Below are positions 1-12,545 of a stretch of DNA of 64,000 nucleotides, piece after piece. Origin of the DNA: Pestalotiopsis fici W106-1. Taxonomy: Eukaryota > Ascomycota > Sordariomycetes > Amphisphaeriales > Sporocadaceae. Location: NCBI RefSeq assembly GCF_000516985.1, contig NW_006917098.1:558001-622000 (forward strand), written 5' to 3'. The stretch's first letter is position 1. Each line of letters opens with the position of its first letter. Made by a program: the position numbers and the translations under genes. The notes under the pieces were generated by a model. The model was not told the DNA's origin. It saw only the letters and a list, made by a program, of their open reading frames with translations, and did not search any database.

Positions 1-128
1 GGGCCCTTCTTCTTGGATTTTACGATGCCATCGGGGGGGCCACCAGACTTGGAGGCCTTGCTGTTGCTGATGCCCGAGTTTTTGGTGGCATGCTTGTTTT
101 TAATCGTCTTGGTCCTTGAAACACCCAT
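1..128 (-). CDS. Lys/Ser-rich protein, N-terminal fragment (runs off left edge)
   Basis: An ATG at 128-126 on the minus strand opens a frame that stays open to the window edge (42 codons). The peptide starts MGVSRTKTIKNKH and is rich in Lys, Ser and Gly, ending in a KSKKKG stretch. This composition resembles small basic nucleolar or ribosome-associated proteins, but I do not recognise the family. It is transcribed away from HIS3 and shares about 490 bp of upstream DNA with it. The 3' part lies outside the window, so length and introns are unknown. Confidence 0.45.
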   Translation of the reverse strand, partial: MGVSRTKTIKNKHATKNSGISNSKASKSGGPPDGIVKSKKKG

Positions 129-621
129 CTTGATTCTTGTCTCCGCGAAAACAGTTTGAGCGTGCGCAAGTCGAATGTGTTTCGGTTCGGCTGCTGTCGG
201 TTTTTGCTGGCGATCTTTGACGAGCCGACCGCGAAATGGGGAAATAATTTTTGGCGGACCTCTCTCTTATCGATAAGGATGAGCTCTGCCCCCCGTAAGT
301 CGGGAGGGGCGCCTACGGTACGTACCCAGGCCTGCATCGTAGGGGGTCTTGGGGGCAGAGTTTGAATCCACCGCTTCTGGCGCTGACGTTGGCGGGGGTC
401 TTTCGGGTGGGAGGTGAGACACAGACAGAGCTTGAGAAGGTAATCGGCCGCTATCCGATTAGCGGAGAGCGATTCTAAAAATTATACGATCCGGTTTGCT
501 ATGCGATCATATGCCGCCTCTTTCTTTTATTATCTACACCTTCTGGAATCACATTGCGGCCCAACCTCTCGCTATCCCTCATAGCCTTTGAATAACCACA
601 TACAAACAGCATTTCGACACA
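129..621. promoter_or_regulatory. Divergent intergenic region upstream of HIS3
   Basis: About 490 bp separate the minus-strand Lys-rich gene from HIS3. The overlapping short open frames look like chance frames. No clear Gcn4/CpcA-type TGACTCA site was seen by eye. It probably holds both promoters, by position only. Confidence 0.4.
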
Positions 622-1401
622 ATGGGCTCCGAAGCACCGAGGACTCGCTGGGCGGCGCTCGCCCGTGACACAAACGAGACCAAGATCCAGCTGGCTCTGA
701 ACCTCGACGGCGGTGACTTTCCTCCCGACACAGACGCCCGCCTCATCTCCGAGACGGATGCCCACGCCAGTCAGGCAAGCAAGTCACAGACCATTTCCAT
801 CAACACGGGCATTGGTTTCCTGGACCACATGCTGCACGCCTTGGCCAAGCACGCTGGTTGGAGTTTGGCCATTGCCTGCAAGGGCGATCTACACAGTGAG
901 TGCTTTTCTTTGCCTTGGATTGTATTTCTAGAGGCATCAATTCAGAGGTTACCAGCCATCAACTAACCTGCCCATCTTTTACAAACAGTCGACGACCACC
1001 ACACAGCCGAAGACGTTTGCATTGCCCTCGGATACGCCTTTGGCAAGGCGCTCGGCTCGGCCGCGGGTCTGGCACGTTTCGGATCGGCCTACGCGCCACT
1101 GGACGAGGCGCTGTCGCGGGCCGTGGTCGACCTGTCGAACCGACCCTTTTCGGTCGTGGAGCTGGGCCTCAAGCGCGAAAAGATTGGCGACCTCAGCTGC
1201 GAAATGATCCCCCACTGCATCGACAGCTTTGCCCAGGCCGCCCGCATCACCGTCCACGTCGACTGCCTCCGCGGCTTCAATGACCACCACCGCGCCGAGA
1301 GCGCCTTCAAGGCCCTCGCTGTGGCTGTCAAGGCCGCCACCAGCCGGGTCGCTGGCAAGGAGGGCGAGGTGCCGAGCACCAAGGGAACGTTGAGCGTATA
1401 G
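622..1401 (+). CDS. HIS3: Imidazoleglycerol-phosphate dehydratase
   Basis: Exons are 622-895 and 989-1401; the 93 nt intron splits an Ile codon and has GTGAGT and ACAG ends. The product is 228 residues, normal for this family. It dehydrates imidazole glycerol phosphate to imidazole acetol phosphate in histidine biosynthesis. Visible family signatures are GFLDHML near residue 65, DDHHTAED just after the splice, [10 protein letters not shown], and NDHHRAE toward the C terminus; the paired His in the DHH motifs bind the catalytic metal ions. The ATG at 622 is the first in frame and gives the expected short N-terminal leader. The protein ends in GTLSV. Confidence 0.95.
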
Positions 1402-2467
1402 ATAGAGAGTAGGGCAGGATATGGCGAGGACGGAACGCTTGAGAGCAATGGACATGTGTAATCAGCTATATATTTTTTATTTATATATACCAGAAAAGGA
1501 GACGGGCTGCATTGCATCTGAAGCAGGGTCAGGGAGGAAACATTGAGCATTGAATATGAATAAAGGCGTTATCTATGGGTTTTATCCTAGAGTTGAAGTT
1601 GAAAACTATTTACAAATTGGAGACGATTTTCTGCATGGTTGTGAGATACCATATTTTGTGAATCAACTTCGGGATCGATCAAGTAATCTTATATCCCGTG
1701 CTTCGTACGGCTTGACAAGGGGATGTGATACAATTGTAACATACTTAGCCAATATTAAATCATGCCGCTTTATTTGTGAAAAAGAAATTTTCTGTAAGAA
1801 AAATCCCAAGGTTGTTGGTTATTGGGCAATAATACCACTACACACCTAGACAACAGAACAAGGTCGGATCAGCATTCTTCACACATCGGGCTTATGTATG
1901 CTGTCAGTATTCGCTTATCCCAGATCAACCAATGACTTTCAAAATGATTGCAATCGCTAGACAGTCTTATTTATCTAGAATATATAACCAAATCTGCAAG
2001 ACGGAGCTCAATCTGTCATGAGCAATTACAAGTTCAGAATCCCATCGTCGCAACAACGGTCTGCCACGAGAAGGCAACATCAGGGAGTCGCTCGATGCGT
2101 GAAGAATTTCCTCAGGCTTATGGAAGTGTATCTTAGGTTGGATAGAGTTAAACTAAGTCACAATTTTTTTTTTTTAAATTTAGTTGAACGTCTATGATAT
2201 AGAGTGACCACAATCACAGAGTAATGGGGAAAATATTGGAACATGCTTAGAATTTGTAGCATAGTAGCTATGTGCATTGAAACTTTTTAATATACAATCA
2301 TTGTTCTCATAAAATTGGTAGCAAGTCAAAATCACCTTTGACTCGCATTGTTACCTCGGGTATCACAAGTCATCCAAGTCCCCAATGTCCAGTCATTACA
2401 TCCATCCATCCAATATTCTCTGTTCAACTCGGTATCCTCCGCATTGAGTTCAATTCAAGTCATGCTC
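1402..2467. other. AT-rich intergenic region without a supported gene
   Basis: This stretch between HIS3 and the MARVEL-type gene has AT-rich sequence, a T-run near 2165 and only short frames of no recognisable content. It contains the 3' ends of two convergent genes. No repeat family, tRNA or conserved motif was identified. Confidence 0.6.
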
Positions 2468-3445
2468 TTAAGCGTTGTATCGGTTGTAAGTACCATCATT
2501 GTACTGGTAACCGGTAGGGGGCTGAGTAGTACCCATCACCGCGGGTTCGTGGTAGGCGTGCTGAGTAGTGCCCGTCACCCCAGGTTCGTGGTAGGCGTGC
2601 TGACCATTGACTCCATTGACACCGTTGACACCCTCGTGGCCGTAACCAGCCTCACCATACTTGTTGTGGGCGAGACCGTCGTGGCCGACAGCTGTGCTCT
2701 CAGTGTTGTAGCTCTGGCGAACCTGCTCGGGAGTGGTATGCTGAGGCAGGGCGTTATCACCAGAGGTGGTGCCCCCGGTACCGCGGCGTCTGAACATGCC
2801 CATGAACTTGTTGCGGCGTCCGTAGCCAGAAGTGTAGTTGTTGGCAGGGCTAGGACCGAAACGCTGCTCCTTGCGGCGGTGGCGGACCAGCACAAACTCG
2901 ACCAAGATGGAGAGGAGGAAGAATAAGCTGGTTACAATTAGTATAGTGCTGGTATGGATTCAAAGCAACTCGACTTACATTGCTACAATAGATACAGCTA
3001 AGCAGGCAGTCTGCATTTGGCAAGCCTGGCGGTAGGTGGGCAAGTTGGTGAATCCACTGTTGCTGCTCGTCACCTGGTCGCCAGCATTACCAGAGCCAAA
3101 TGGTGTGTTGACCGTTCCTCTGCAAGAGCTAGCTCCATTCTTGTTGGCGACGGCAACGTAGATGAAGGCACCGATGAAGCAGACATCCAAGATAATGGCG
3201 ATGAAAGACGTAAACGGGTGTCCGGCAAGGCAGCAGAGCAAAAGTAGACCGATGAGGGTGTATAAGACTGCAGCTCCTGAAATACCTTCGACAGCCCTAA
3301 GCCACGTAGGGATGCTCAAACTGTGGTTGTGTAGCGCTGCGAGGAAATAACTGAATAGTGCCAAGACGACAGCAGCACAGCAAAACTGAATGCCGCGAAT
3401 GAACCATTGTAGGAACTTGAGGGCGAGACCCGATTTTGCGCCCAT
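2468..3445 (-). CDS. MARVEL-type four-helix membrane protein
   Basis: Exons (minus) are 3445-2979 and 2927-2468, with a 51 nt intron; the join restores an Ile codon and yields 308 residues. I chose the MGAKSG start because it sits right before the first hydrophobic helix; an in-frame GTG/ATG-poor extension lies upstream. Four hydrophobic segments are visible, the first at about residues 12-36 and the last spanning the splice (AVSIVAILFFLLSILV). A loop before helix four carries the Cys pair and Thr/Ser-rich stretch usual in fungal MARVEL proteins. The cytosolic tail of about 140 residues is Gly/Asn/Tyr-rich and holds a tandem HAYHEP...GTTQ repeat. A role at plasma-membrane or eisosome domains is known for the family but not shown here. 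Confidence 0.8.
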
Positions 3446-5354
3446 GTTGTCGAATAATTGAGCTATAATCCTTATAACTGTCAAAAATATTGTTTAAAGA
3501 TGTGAAAATATGAGAAAACCTTTAAGATACCGGGGGAAGAGAAAGAGTTAAAATAAAGATCACACGCCCGGCAGAGACAGGGTCTCGGATTCAGCATGCC
3601 GGACGATCATGGACTAGGCAGTGAAGTCAGTCATCGAATAAGCGTTGACAGACGAGTTCTGGAACCCATTGTTTAGACCCAGTGCTGCTGAAAAAGTCGA
3701 TGGGACTAAAAGTGGCGATGACGGAAAGACTGGAACTCTGTTTGGTCCGAGTCGCCCTCCCTTTCCACATGGTGCCGCACCTCACAATGTCATGGACGGA
3801 TTCCTCAGCAAGGAGAAGTGTCGTTTCGGGTATTGGGTCGCCTTGGTCAAGGAGGGTACTGAGGGCACTGAGTGGGTTGGACCCTGCATTCGCGCGCCTC
3901 GATGAGCCCCCATCCAGTGACGAAAACATCACACACCACATGCAAGCTCTTTACTGCGGGCCAGGCCGAACCATGACATCACGCTCGGATTCGCGAGGCG
4001 ATCGTGTCTGATTGGGCAGCGATCCGCAGACGTGCCCTGTCTCGCCTGTCGAAAATTGTGGCTGTTCCTTGATTCTCTAGCCACAGCGCATAGTAAGCCA
4101 CACTGTCTGTCCAATCATTGTCTTTTACGACCTCTGAGCTCCCTCCCTCGGCCTCCCGCTCGATCCGACGAGGACGCGCAGCTCATCATGGCAGTTGGCA
4201 AGTTGGGTAGTGTTGGATGAAAAGACTCGTGCAAACAGGATCATCCACCTTCCTACCAAGAAGCCAAGAGCGTCAAAGGAGCGTCAGTGGGCAAATGCCG
4301 CTTGCCCAACCCTACAGCCCAGTGCCGAATCCGTCGTTTCCGCTAATGCACCAAAAACCAGATATGAGGCTTGGGAGGCCAAAGAGGCCTTTAGGTAATT
4401 TGCTTTGAAAACGCTTCGATCTCACGGCTCAATCCAAAAGACCTAGAGCTTAAAAATCACCCCCAAGCTCCAGCTAGCTCATGCAGACCATGCCGCCGTT
4501 GTTCAAGAAGCTCTGCATAGCTTCGTCATTGAGTCAATATCAACGTTGCGAACACGGCAAAATGCTTGTCAAGTTTGTTTATCAACAGTTTAGAGTATCG
4601 ACAAACACCTATAGTGCTTTAGTGCTTCTTTGCTAGACTGAATTGAGTTTCATCTAACATGTGCCGATGCAGCCGCATGAATCTCTCGTGCCTGATTTTC
4701 ATCCATTGGCTTCAAACTCAACGATCTCAATTGTCTCGACAGATACGTAGATGTGCCATCATTAATTCCGCCATGTGCTATGAGCTCATCTTTTATTGGC
4801 TACAGCAATTTCCCCGCGAATAGTCGCGGTCGATATCATTGTCGCCTGGCCAGAACATGGTCGAAGGGAGAGCTCGAGAGAGCTCGGTCGCACTAGCATG
4901 TAGCATGCACCCAGAATGTCGAGCTTCCTGGCATATATGAGTTGCTGATTTCTTGAAATTCCAAAGGCGGCAATGCTATCGCAGCCAATGGTTGCCAGGG
5001 ATGCGGGTATAGAGGGTGGCAGGAAGATATGGAAGCACATTGATCTCTAGTCGAACCCATACCCGACATTGTCCACCATCGCAAACGAGTATGCACCAGC
5101 TAATCTGCATTTCTTGTTCTCTAACATACCATCCAGTCCAAAAACCGGTTCCTCAGCACCTTTGTCAAATTCGATCTTGCCGTCCGAGCCGCTGCTCGAC
5201 AAGGCCTTGTATTTGGAGTGGGCAATGTTTATCGTGGCTCGCAACTGGTTTCGGTAGAGAATATCGACGCTCATGCACCTGAACACACTGAGATCATACA
5301 GGGCATTGACAAATTAGAAAGGGACCCTTTGAAACCATGATGCTCAAATCGCGC
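3446..5354. other. Intergenic region with unassigned open frames
   Basis: Nearly 2 kb with no gene I can support. The best frame is minus 5286-5047, ending in a peptide with YRNQLRATINIAHSKYKAL and VFGLDGML. This looks more protein-like than random, but it has no good start or splice context and matches no family I know. It may be a remnant linked to the decayed gene just upstream. Confidence 0.4.
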
Positions 5355-5963
5355 ACCTCGCCTTGTGTCGGAAACTCGCCAACCACGTCGAGAATCATCT
5401 CCCGCAACGCAGACCCTTCCAAGTGACACTTGTGGCTAGCGCCTAGAAACGTAATCCAGCGAGGTCGTGGCATCAGTTCTGAAAAGGAGACTTGGGCAAG
5501 GTATCATGTTCACCATTGCATACAAGTGTCGGAGCTGTGGTTTTTGGTAGTCGCGATATAACCGACCACTCTCGTTAGCGGGGACGGACCGTTCCTGAAC
5601 ATGAAGAGGACAAGTGAGGAATACAGCTTGTTCAAGGTGTCTACCAGGGAGCTTACATTGTATGCTACACTGTTGTATCAGTGCTCAGCTCTTCGTCGAG
5701 GGTAACAACTTTGCCGGAGGGAACGGATCGGACGGCATACATGTAATCTATAGCAGTAGTCCAAAGCACGTTTGTATTCTATGCTTTCAAAGTCTCCGCT
5801 ATCTTTCATGTCCACCGCCAGGCACACCCTGGATCATGACAACCAAAGGACCACCACGGGAAAGATCTCCAATGATTTTATGATGAATGAAACAAGTTTC
5901 ATTATTGTCATCTGTTGAGATTTTGAAGGGCACTTTGCCTTTGTGAGTTGACAAGCCGGCCAT
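5355..5963 (-). pseudogene. Decayed proline-iminopeptidase-like alpha/beta hydrolase
   Basis: An ATG at 5963-5961 opens a peptide with GDLSRGGPLVVMIQGVPGGG, which resembles the oxyanion-loop start of proline iminopeptidases (HGGPGGGH type). The frame stops at 5799. A second fragment at about 5475-5370, in another frame, reads ITFLGASHKCHLEG and then DVVGEF, resembling the catalytic-His C terminus of the same family. Only about 320 nt separate the pieces, where roughly 700 nt would be needed, and stops interrupt every frame. This fits an internally deleted, frameshifted relic. The family call rests on short motifs seen by eye, so a chance resemblance is possible. Confidence 0.4.
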
Positions 5964-6571
5964 GGTGTAATGGATGAGATACTGAAGACAGAAATAAATG
6001 CTGCGATTAGGAGAGGAAAATGAAGAGTAGGTATTTTCGGGTTGACTCGTCCGCTCCTGGCCCCTTGAGAGCAGATAATTTGCGATGATAATCACTACTT
6101 ACACCAGGACGGCGAGGGCTCAATAAACAACGATGCAGCTATACACACTTATCATCCTGGCTACCATTATCATTCCCAGAGGAGCTTCTAGACAAGAGGA
6201 ATTGTTATTTTCTTTATCTACCCAAGGGACAAGGAGCATGTACTCGTGCCTTCCTCTAGCACATGCATGGCTTCACTCTACAAGGAAGAATAGCTATGAT
6301 GGAAGTGAGGTGTGTATGGCAAGTCCAATTGATTCAATGACGATGGTACACCTACGCCTGAATAACCCAAGTAAACCAGATGCCAATCCCTCTGATGCCC
6401 CTGAGCACAACCAAAACCAAACTCCGGCGCAATGCGACAATAATCATTCTTCTTTCGGCATCATGACAATAGACCTCGACGACACTTTTGTTCTCTCGCT
6501 TTCAAGAGAGTGGGCGTGCCTGCTGCGTATGTACATGTATCCTATCCAGCCTTGCTTCCAACCACGCGCTC
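5964..6571. other. Intergenic region, no supported gene
   Basis: A plus-strand frame at 6133-6657 is open but low in recognisable content and overlaps the end of the minus-strand gene, so it is treated as chance. Nothing else is evident. Confidence 0.5.
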
Positions 6572-7704
6572 TTACCGGCACGGCCAAGTCCGCGACAGTG
6601 AGGACACCACATTCAGGTGGTCCTCTCTATCCAGCTTTGCTCGAAGCGCCTCGATGAGATATTCACTCCCGAGCAGAGCAAGCATGTGTCCGATTGGTAC
6701 CCCCTTCCACTGGCCTGAAGCCAAAAGGCCCCAATCTGCCATCAGATCCTGGAAATGTCGCTCCTTCAAAAAACCCAAAAGCTCCGAATCCTGATTGAAG
6801 GCTTCATACTGGCCCTTGCCACTGAGACAGCGCTCGACAGCGTCCTTGGACGCGCCCAGGTCGGAGAGCATGCGTGCTTGCGCTTTCCGCATGTAGACTT
6901 CCAAAGAGAGTTCTCTGTGCACCTTCTGCAGCTGGCTGGTCATGGCCTCCTCTATTGCGTCTATCTCATGTATCGTTCTGTACACTCTGGCCTTGAATGG
7001 CTTTCGCTTCTTTATGCTCTGAGCGTGTATGTTAGCCATCGTCGGTTGCAATTCGCCAAAGTTTCTTGCTTTGGTAGTGGCGGCAAGGAGTTTCTCTCTC
7101 CTGTTGTCGACGTGCCGCATCCAACACATCACGTCACTCACATTGCGTAGTATCGCAGCAAGACAGTTGGTGATCGCCTCACGATCTTTCTGAAATCTCC
7201 TGGTCGTCTCTTTGATAGTATTCATACATATTTCGAGGTCTATGGAAACAAGTCAGCATTTCTATCCTTATCTACCATTCAATCTGCGATTGAATAGGTA
7301 GTATTTGAACTTTGAACACCTGGCTTCAAGCTACTGTGCTGTGGCTCATGGCTTTATATGGGTGTTTGTATATTCTCGGAATAGGGATAAGAATTAACTC
7401 AGAGATTATTCTTACCGGGGATTGAGTACCACAACTCATTCAGATGTTTTCTACGTCGGACCTCGCGAAATCGGCGGACCGCTTCCTTGCAATCCCTCTT
7501 GAACCTTTGTACTTGAGCCTGAGCGTGACTTAGTTGCCGATTGTAGTTTTGATCATCGAGATCGAACCAATCAGGCCACTGGGCGTCGCGCCGGGGAGTG
7601 CTCAACTCAACATTGGGCACCGTGTTCCCACTGAGGGCCGCCGGTTCACCGTCAGACCTTGTCTGAGGTTGACCGTCGAGTGTTTCTTGAGGTTGTTGAG
7701 ACAT
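6572..7704 (-). CDS. Charged helical orphan protein
   Basis: Exons (minus) are 7704-7416 and 7239-6572, joined by a 176 nt intron with GTAAGA and CATAG ends; the splice makes an Asp codon (SIPD-LEICMN). From the ATG at 7704 the product is 318 residues. The frame is open farther upstream to about 7880 but has no ATG, so an extra 5' exon is possible. The first third is Gln/Ser/Pro-rich. The rest is rich in Arg, Lys, Glu and Leu with heptad-like spacing (QAQVQRFKRDCKEAVRRF; LQKVHRELSLEV), suggesting coiled coil. The C terminus ends SLSRTWPCR. I do not recognise the family. Coherent splicing over two long frames argues for a real gene. Confidence 0.6.
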
Positions 7705-9085
7705 CGCCTGAGACGGACTGCCAGGTGTATCTTCTGGGCTCAGAGAAGAGCATTCCACCAATGAGGGTTGCAGGAATTGTAGTTGCTGATAAAGGGTTTC
7801 CACCACTTGTGAAAGGGGAACATGTGAAGTGATGGTTAAGTATGGAATGACCAGAAGGCGGACTCGAGGAGGACAGACCGCTTATTAATACTGCTTCTGA
7901 GTGCCAGATCAGACAAAGAAAAACAGCGCCTAGGCAGCAGCAACCAAACCTGATAGAAAAAATCGAGTACATGAGATTTGAGTTCCAGTCCATACAACCG
8001 CCGGGGTTCGCGACAACTCTCTGTGGTGTTTAGGTGTACCGACCGGTCGAATGTCGGTAGGTGAAGTAACCTAAATGGGTACCTAGGCAGTTGCAAACTC
8101 ACCTCACCAGTCTGGACATAGTCATATGGTTGCTATGAGGACAGGTTTTTTGCATAGTGCCTGTTACCAGCTATATTCAATTGTACCGGGGACGAATTAG
8201 TTTGGTGGTCTTGAATATTGGTATCATGCCAGAAAGCTACAATGAACATGTTGTTTCTAGTCAGAAATGTACCCAATTCTTGCATGCTTTTCTTCATACT
8301 TGGTAATCGTTTCATCTGTCGATTTCCCTTTCCGGAGGTCGGCTATTTACGTGGGCTTTTTCAAAACTTTATGGTCCGAGGCTGCATAAGATGCTGTGGC
8401 CTAGGTAGGTATCCAGGTAGGCAGCATCGGAGCTGATCCGGTCATCAGCCAAGTACAGAAGAACTGGAGGAACTGGAATAGGACAGAAGAGAAGATTCCA
8501 AGAAAGAGGTGGTGTAGCTTAATTGATGACGGGGAAAGAAGATTTCCCTGTGGTACCCTGAAAGCTCTAATTTGCACCCCTCTACGGTAGGCTCTTGGAA
8601 TAATTATATCTCTCCATTAGCGCGATGGAAGGGGTCTCTGGTGCTGAACTGCCCTGCTAAAAATGCCCGCCATCCCTGCCCCATTATACATGAGCACTTT
8701 ATATTCCGGTCGCCACGATGGTAAATACGTGAAAACTCGTTGCTCATGCTATTGGATTATTGATTTTCATTCCCCGATTGCAATTAGATCATTTATTCAA
8801 GTATATCACTTTTGTCAGTAAAAATGCACAGGCTGGATTCATGAGCTCTGCATTCTTTGATTTCTATGACATCACTAACCTAATGCTCAGAAGCTCGGAG
8901 ATATACACGACCCTCGCGTGGAGACTTGAGCCCGAATTGATTAGGTATGCATTCCAGTCACGTTGATCATGACTTTTCCCAAAATCTATACCCACTTGAT
9001 ACTCTTGACGGTCATATATCTTGTCTTTGCAGTCTCTTTAGTAACAGCTACAGAAAGACAACAACAACACATCCATCTTGACAAG
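7705..9085. other. Intergenic region with TACCTAGG words
   Basis: No gene is supported. TACCTAGG-type words occur at 8080-8087 and 8400-8421. Several short frames cover the region but share no motif. It should hold the promoters of the flanking genes. Confidence 0.5.
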
Positions 9086-9534
9086 ATGCCCAGCCTCAAT
9101 AGTAAGCTTTCCCACCCCGCACTTTGAAAGGACCAGCAAAACCGCCAACACAGAAGCAAGTCCTCAAGAAGCCGCTCCAGCTCTTCTCCACCCAGCCCAT
9201 GACGGGCTTTTACCGCGACGGCTTCTGCCGGACCAGCATGCAGTCGGACCCGGGCAACCACGCCGTGGCCGGCGTCGTGAGCGACGAGTTCCTGCGGTAC
9301 TCGGCCGCCCAGGGCAACGACCTGCGCACCATTGGCCTCACGGGCGGCTGCAAGTGGTGCCTGTGCACGACGCGCTGGCTCGAGGCCGTGCAGGCCTTCA
9401 AGGACGGCAAGATTAGTCGCGACGGCGTCCCGCGCGTCGACCTGGATGCCACCGAGGAGAGCGCCCTCAAGCATGCCGACCTGGACACTTTTAAGCAGTT
9501 TGCCTTGAAGAAGGATGAGGTTAATGGAAATTAG
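9086..9534 (+). CDS. DUF2237 family protein
   Basis: Exon 1 is only 16 nt (9086-9101, MPSLN plus one base) and exon 2 is 9161-9534. The 59 nt intron ends in CAAG, the only nearby acceptor that both restores frame and gives the family N terminus (N-I-L-KKPLQLFS). The product is 129 residues. DUF2237 proteins are small bacterial and fungal proteins of unknown function; this one keeps the hallmark blocks PMTGFYRDG-CR near the N terminus, then DEFL-YS--QGNDL, and GCKWCLC--RW-EA near the middle. Conserved Cys in the last block could bind metal, but that is inference. A longer in-frame reading through the intron would start from a TTG and is less likely. Confidence 0.85.
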
Positions 9535-12500
9535 CTGGGCCGGTGGGGGTATCGGAAAGAGAATGGGAAAAAGTGTCTTCGTTGCCCGTTCAATGTTTAC
9601 AGTGGGTGCAGGTCCATGGTATTGAATGACGAGCTGCAGGATCAAATCTTCACTTTGAGGGTGCGTTAGTGATGTTGAGCAGGGAACGAGGGCTGCGATT
9701 GGTTGGTCTCGTCATGATTTTACGATGATATCAATATATCACCATGAAGCTTGACTTGCATATGGGTGTCAATCAATGAAGAACGCATCGATGTGGCTGG
9801 GTCGGTACTCGAGATGGAGACGAGCATACGACGAGCCTACTAGTGACACAGAAGCCGCCTGCTTCTGGCTCGAGATCACTCCTCAGCGATCTAATGACCA
9901 GAGAAAATCTCCTCATATCTACGGCTAGGCGCATCTTGACAGGTGAACTAAAAGCCACGGTCGGGTCGCCGTATGTTCAAGTCCGGGCCTTTGCGTGTCA
10001 CAGCCATGGCTGCTGAGCAAAATCGCCGGCAGACTATTCTCGGCATTGCACTTTGTGCCATGACCTCATCTCCTGTTGATACCCGGCTGCATATGCCTTT
10101 TCTACATCTTGCAGACAATCTCACATGGGAGAACCTACACGAGCCCCTCGAGTTGAGTGCGCCTTTACGATCTTTGTGCATCGCGACGGCTTCTAGTCAC
10201 CCGCGGTGGCGGCTTGCTGCCAATGAGAGCGGTCGGCGGAGTATCTGTTTCAACGTGTCTACACACATGTCTCCAAGTATTCCCGCGTGTGCTTGGGTGG
10301 TACAGTCCTCGGAGAATACACAACCTTGGTGGACAGCGTTCAGAAGCATGAGGCTCTTGTGTCATGTCCAACGAACCGATGGGCTCTGACAGCGTGGGAT
10401 CACGATACTACCCATGGGGGATCCAAGGAGACAGCTGCTGAAGAAAACGTGCCTGAAGCTCCACGACGCTCGTTCCACCGCATCTGGTAAGTTGATGAGC
10501 GGAAACGGAAAGGTCAGGTAGGCAAAAGAGGAGTTGTTCCAGCCGGTCATGGATTTTTGTTTATTGTTGCAGCCGAGACTGTTTTCGGCATCCGGCCGTC
10601 TTTTTGGTAGGCCTCGTCTCTGTGCTCCAGCTGTGCGCCCGTGTTTGCGACAAACAATGTCATCTCCCGGGGCAGCCTCTTCTCATCCTCTCATATATGC
10701 TAGTTTAGTACTGTATATGTGGAAAGCAGATAATATCGTTGAAGAAAATTTCCCCTGTTCTGCCAAGCCAAGGGACCTCCCGTATCCGCTTCAAGGAAAG
10801 TATTACTGATCGAGACTGGGGGGGAATACCCGGGCAACGGGGAATTATTGAGCTTCTTTCTGCTTCCTTGACCGCTTCCAAGCCCCCGGGGGGCCTTCAG
10901 CTTTGGACTCACACGAGCAATTGCCATTCACAGAATCAGTTTATTGTCCGAACCCCACATGCTGAGCCAGAAAAAGAGGAAAGAAGATGAATACCGGCCC
11001 AGTGGCGTCGTGGCTTGCCGAATCAGGGGTATATTAAGCCTCTTTGAGCTTGACTAGGTGCTAGGCAAATAGCGTTGTCCCCTTGCGTTTCCCAGGCTCA
11101 GCTACCCCACAAGCCCTATAAGCCTTCGGCGGTGGCCGTTAACGCCATTGCTGCAGGTCAAAAACAACACCATCCTTCCGCCCCCATGTCACACGCAGGT
11201 GCCCGTCTTCGTTTTTTTCTTGTCGCAGAGATTCCAGACCGTCGGAGTTCATCTCGTTTTTGTAATTCCCAGAGGAGCGGAACCATGCATTGATCACCTT
11301 TGCACCATAGAGCCAGAACCAGCAGAGAAGCGCCCAGCGACAACATGGTCAGGGTGCGCATTGTATTTTCAGACTAGTATTAGTACGCTGCCGCCGGGAA
11401 GGGAAGGGTACCTAGGTACTAGGTAGTAGGTGATACATTTTCCATCTATTGACTTCCCATCATGAACATTGAACCAACATTGACTGTCAGGGTTCGCATG
11501 TTCCCGGGCTGTGCTACGGGAGCCGTTTCCCAGAAAGAGGCCGTAAAAACTCAACTTTGATGTATTGACAACACGAAGGATGTCGACAACGGCCGCCCTC
11601 TTTTTTTTTTTCCTGCTTACCGGAGCAAATCCGTCCCGAGAAAGAAGCTCTCGCTCGATCGTCACAGCCGCGTCTCCTAATGACCATGAATCACAGCCAA
11701 GCTGTGAATGGCTGACGATACGAGCGGCAGGTGACCCCTGCGCTATATAGCTGGCTGAAGACTAATTACATAACTTTTCAGGTTGTCAATTTACACCTCA
11801 TTTCCATACCATTGGGCTCCATTAGCTGAGAAGCAAAACACACACCTCCAAGCGGGTCCAAACCGAACAAGCCTAAAACGTTGGAGAGGCTGAGTCCTAA
11901 TGAAATCACGAATCAGTTTTGTGGAACATGCAGAGGCGTTGAGTTGTAATATCCGTGTATTCTCGTGTGTTGTGTGCATGCGCAATGTGCATAGCTGCAG
12001 AAATGTTTGTGTATGGCACCAGCGAGTCGCTCGCAGCAGTCTTCCTCCCGCCTGCCTGTGCTCTTTCTTCCCAGAGTGACGATGCTCGTCGAATACAATT
12101 GCATAATATGACTTGTCATCAGTGACGAAACAACAATGAAGCTTTCAACGATCCAGTCCAACATCCAATGAACATTTGGTGGGATGCGCGCCGGCATTTT
12201 GTTAGCACACGAGTCACATGTTCGTGTATAATAGAGGTGTGTGCTGGGTTACCTAACCCGTGTATGTGCACCCCACCATATATGCATAACGGCCATGGAT
12301 CAAAAGTGGCCGACAATAGTCTGTGACCATTTTCATGGCTTTGGGCAACAAGCTTAAAACTACAAATAGATGTGTGGTAGTCTCATGGCGGACATTTGGT
12401 AATAATGGGAGACTGACTGGAATGTTTTCTTCTTCTCTCCTTCCTTCTCTTTACTTTTGGGTTTCGATCAAACAAGCAGGATTCGCTTGAATGACTGTAG

Positions 12501-12545
12501 CTCTGATTCACTTACACCTTGTTCTCCTTCTAGGCTCAAGTACAC
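9535..12545. other. Gene-free 3 kb region
   Basis: Many short frames appear on both strands, but none shows a family motif, splice support or biased composition. A TACCTAGGTACTAGGTAG cluster lies at 11409-11430. The final few hundred bases should contain the promoter of the MFS gene. The longest frame (plus 9973-10389) is treated as chance. Confidence 0.5.

Noticed and set aside
6133..6657. 174-codon plus frame with a hydrophobic start
   Set aside because: Looks like a possible signal peptide, but the rest has no coding character and overlaps a better-supported minus-strand gene.
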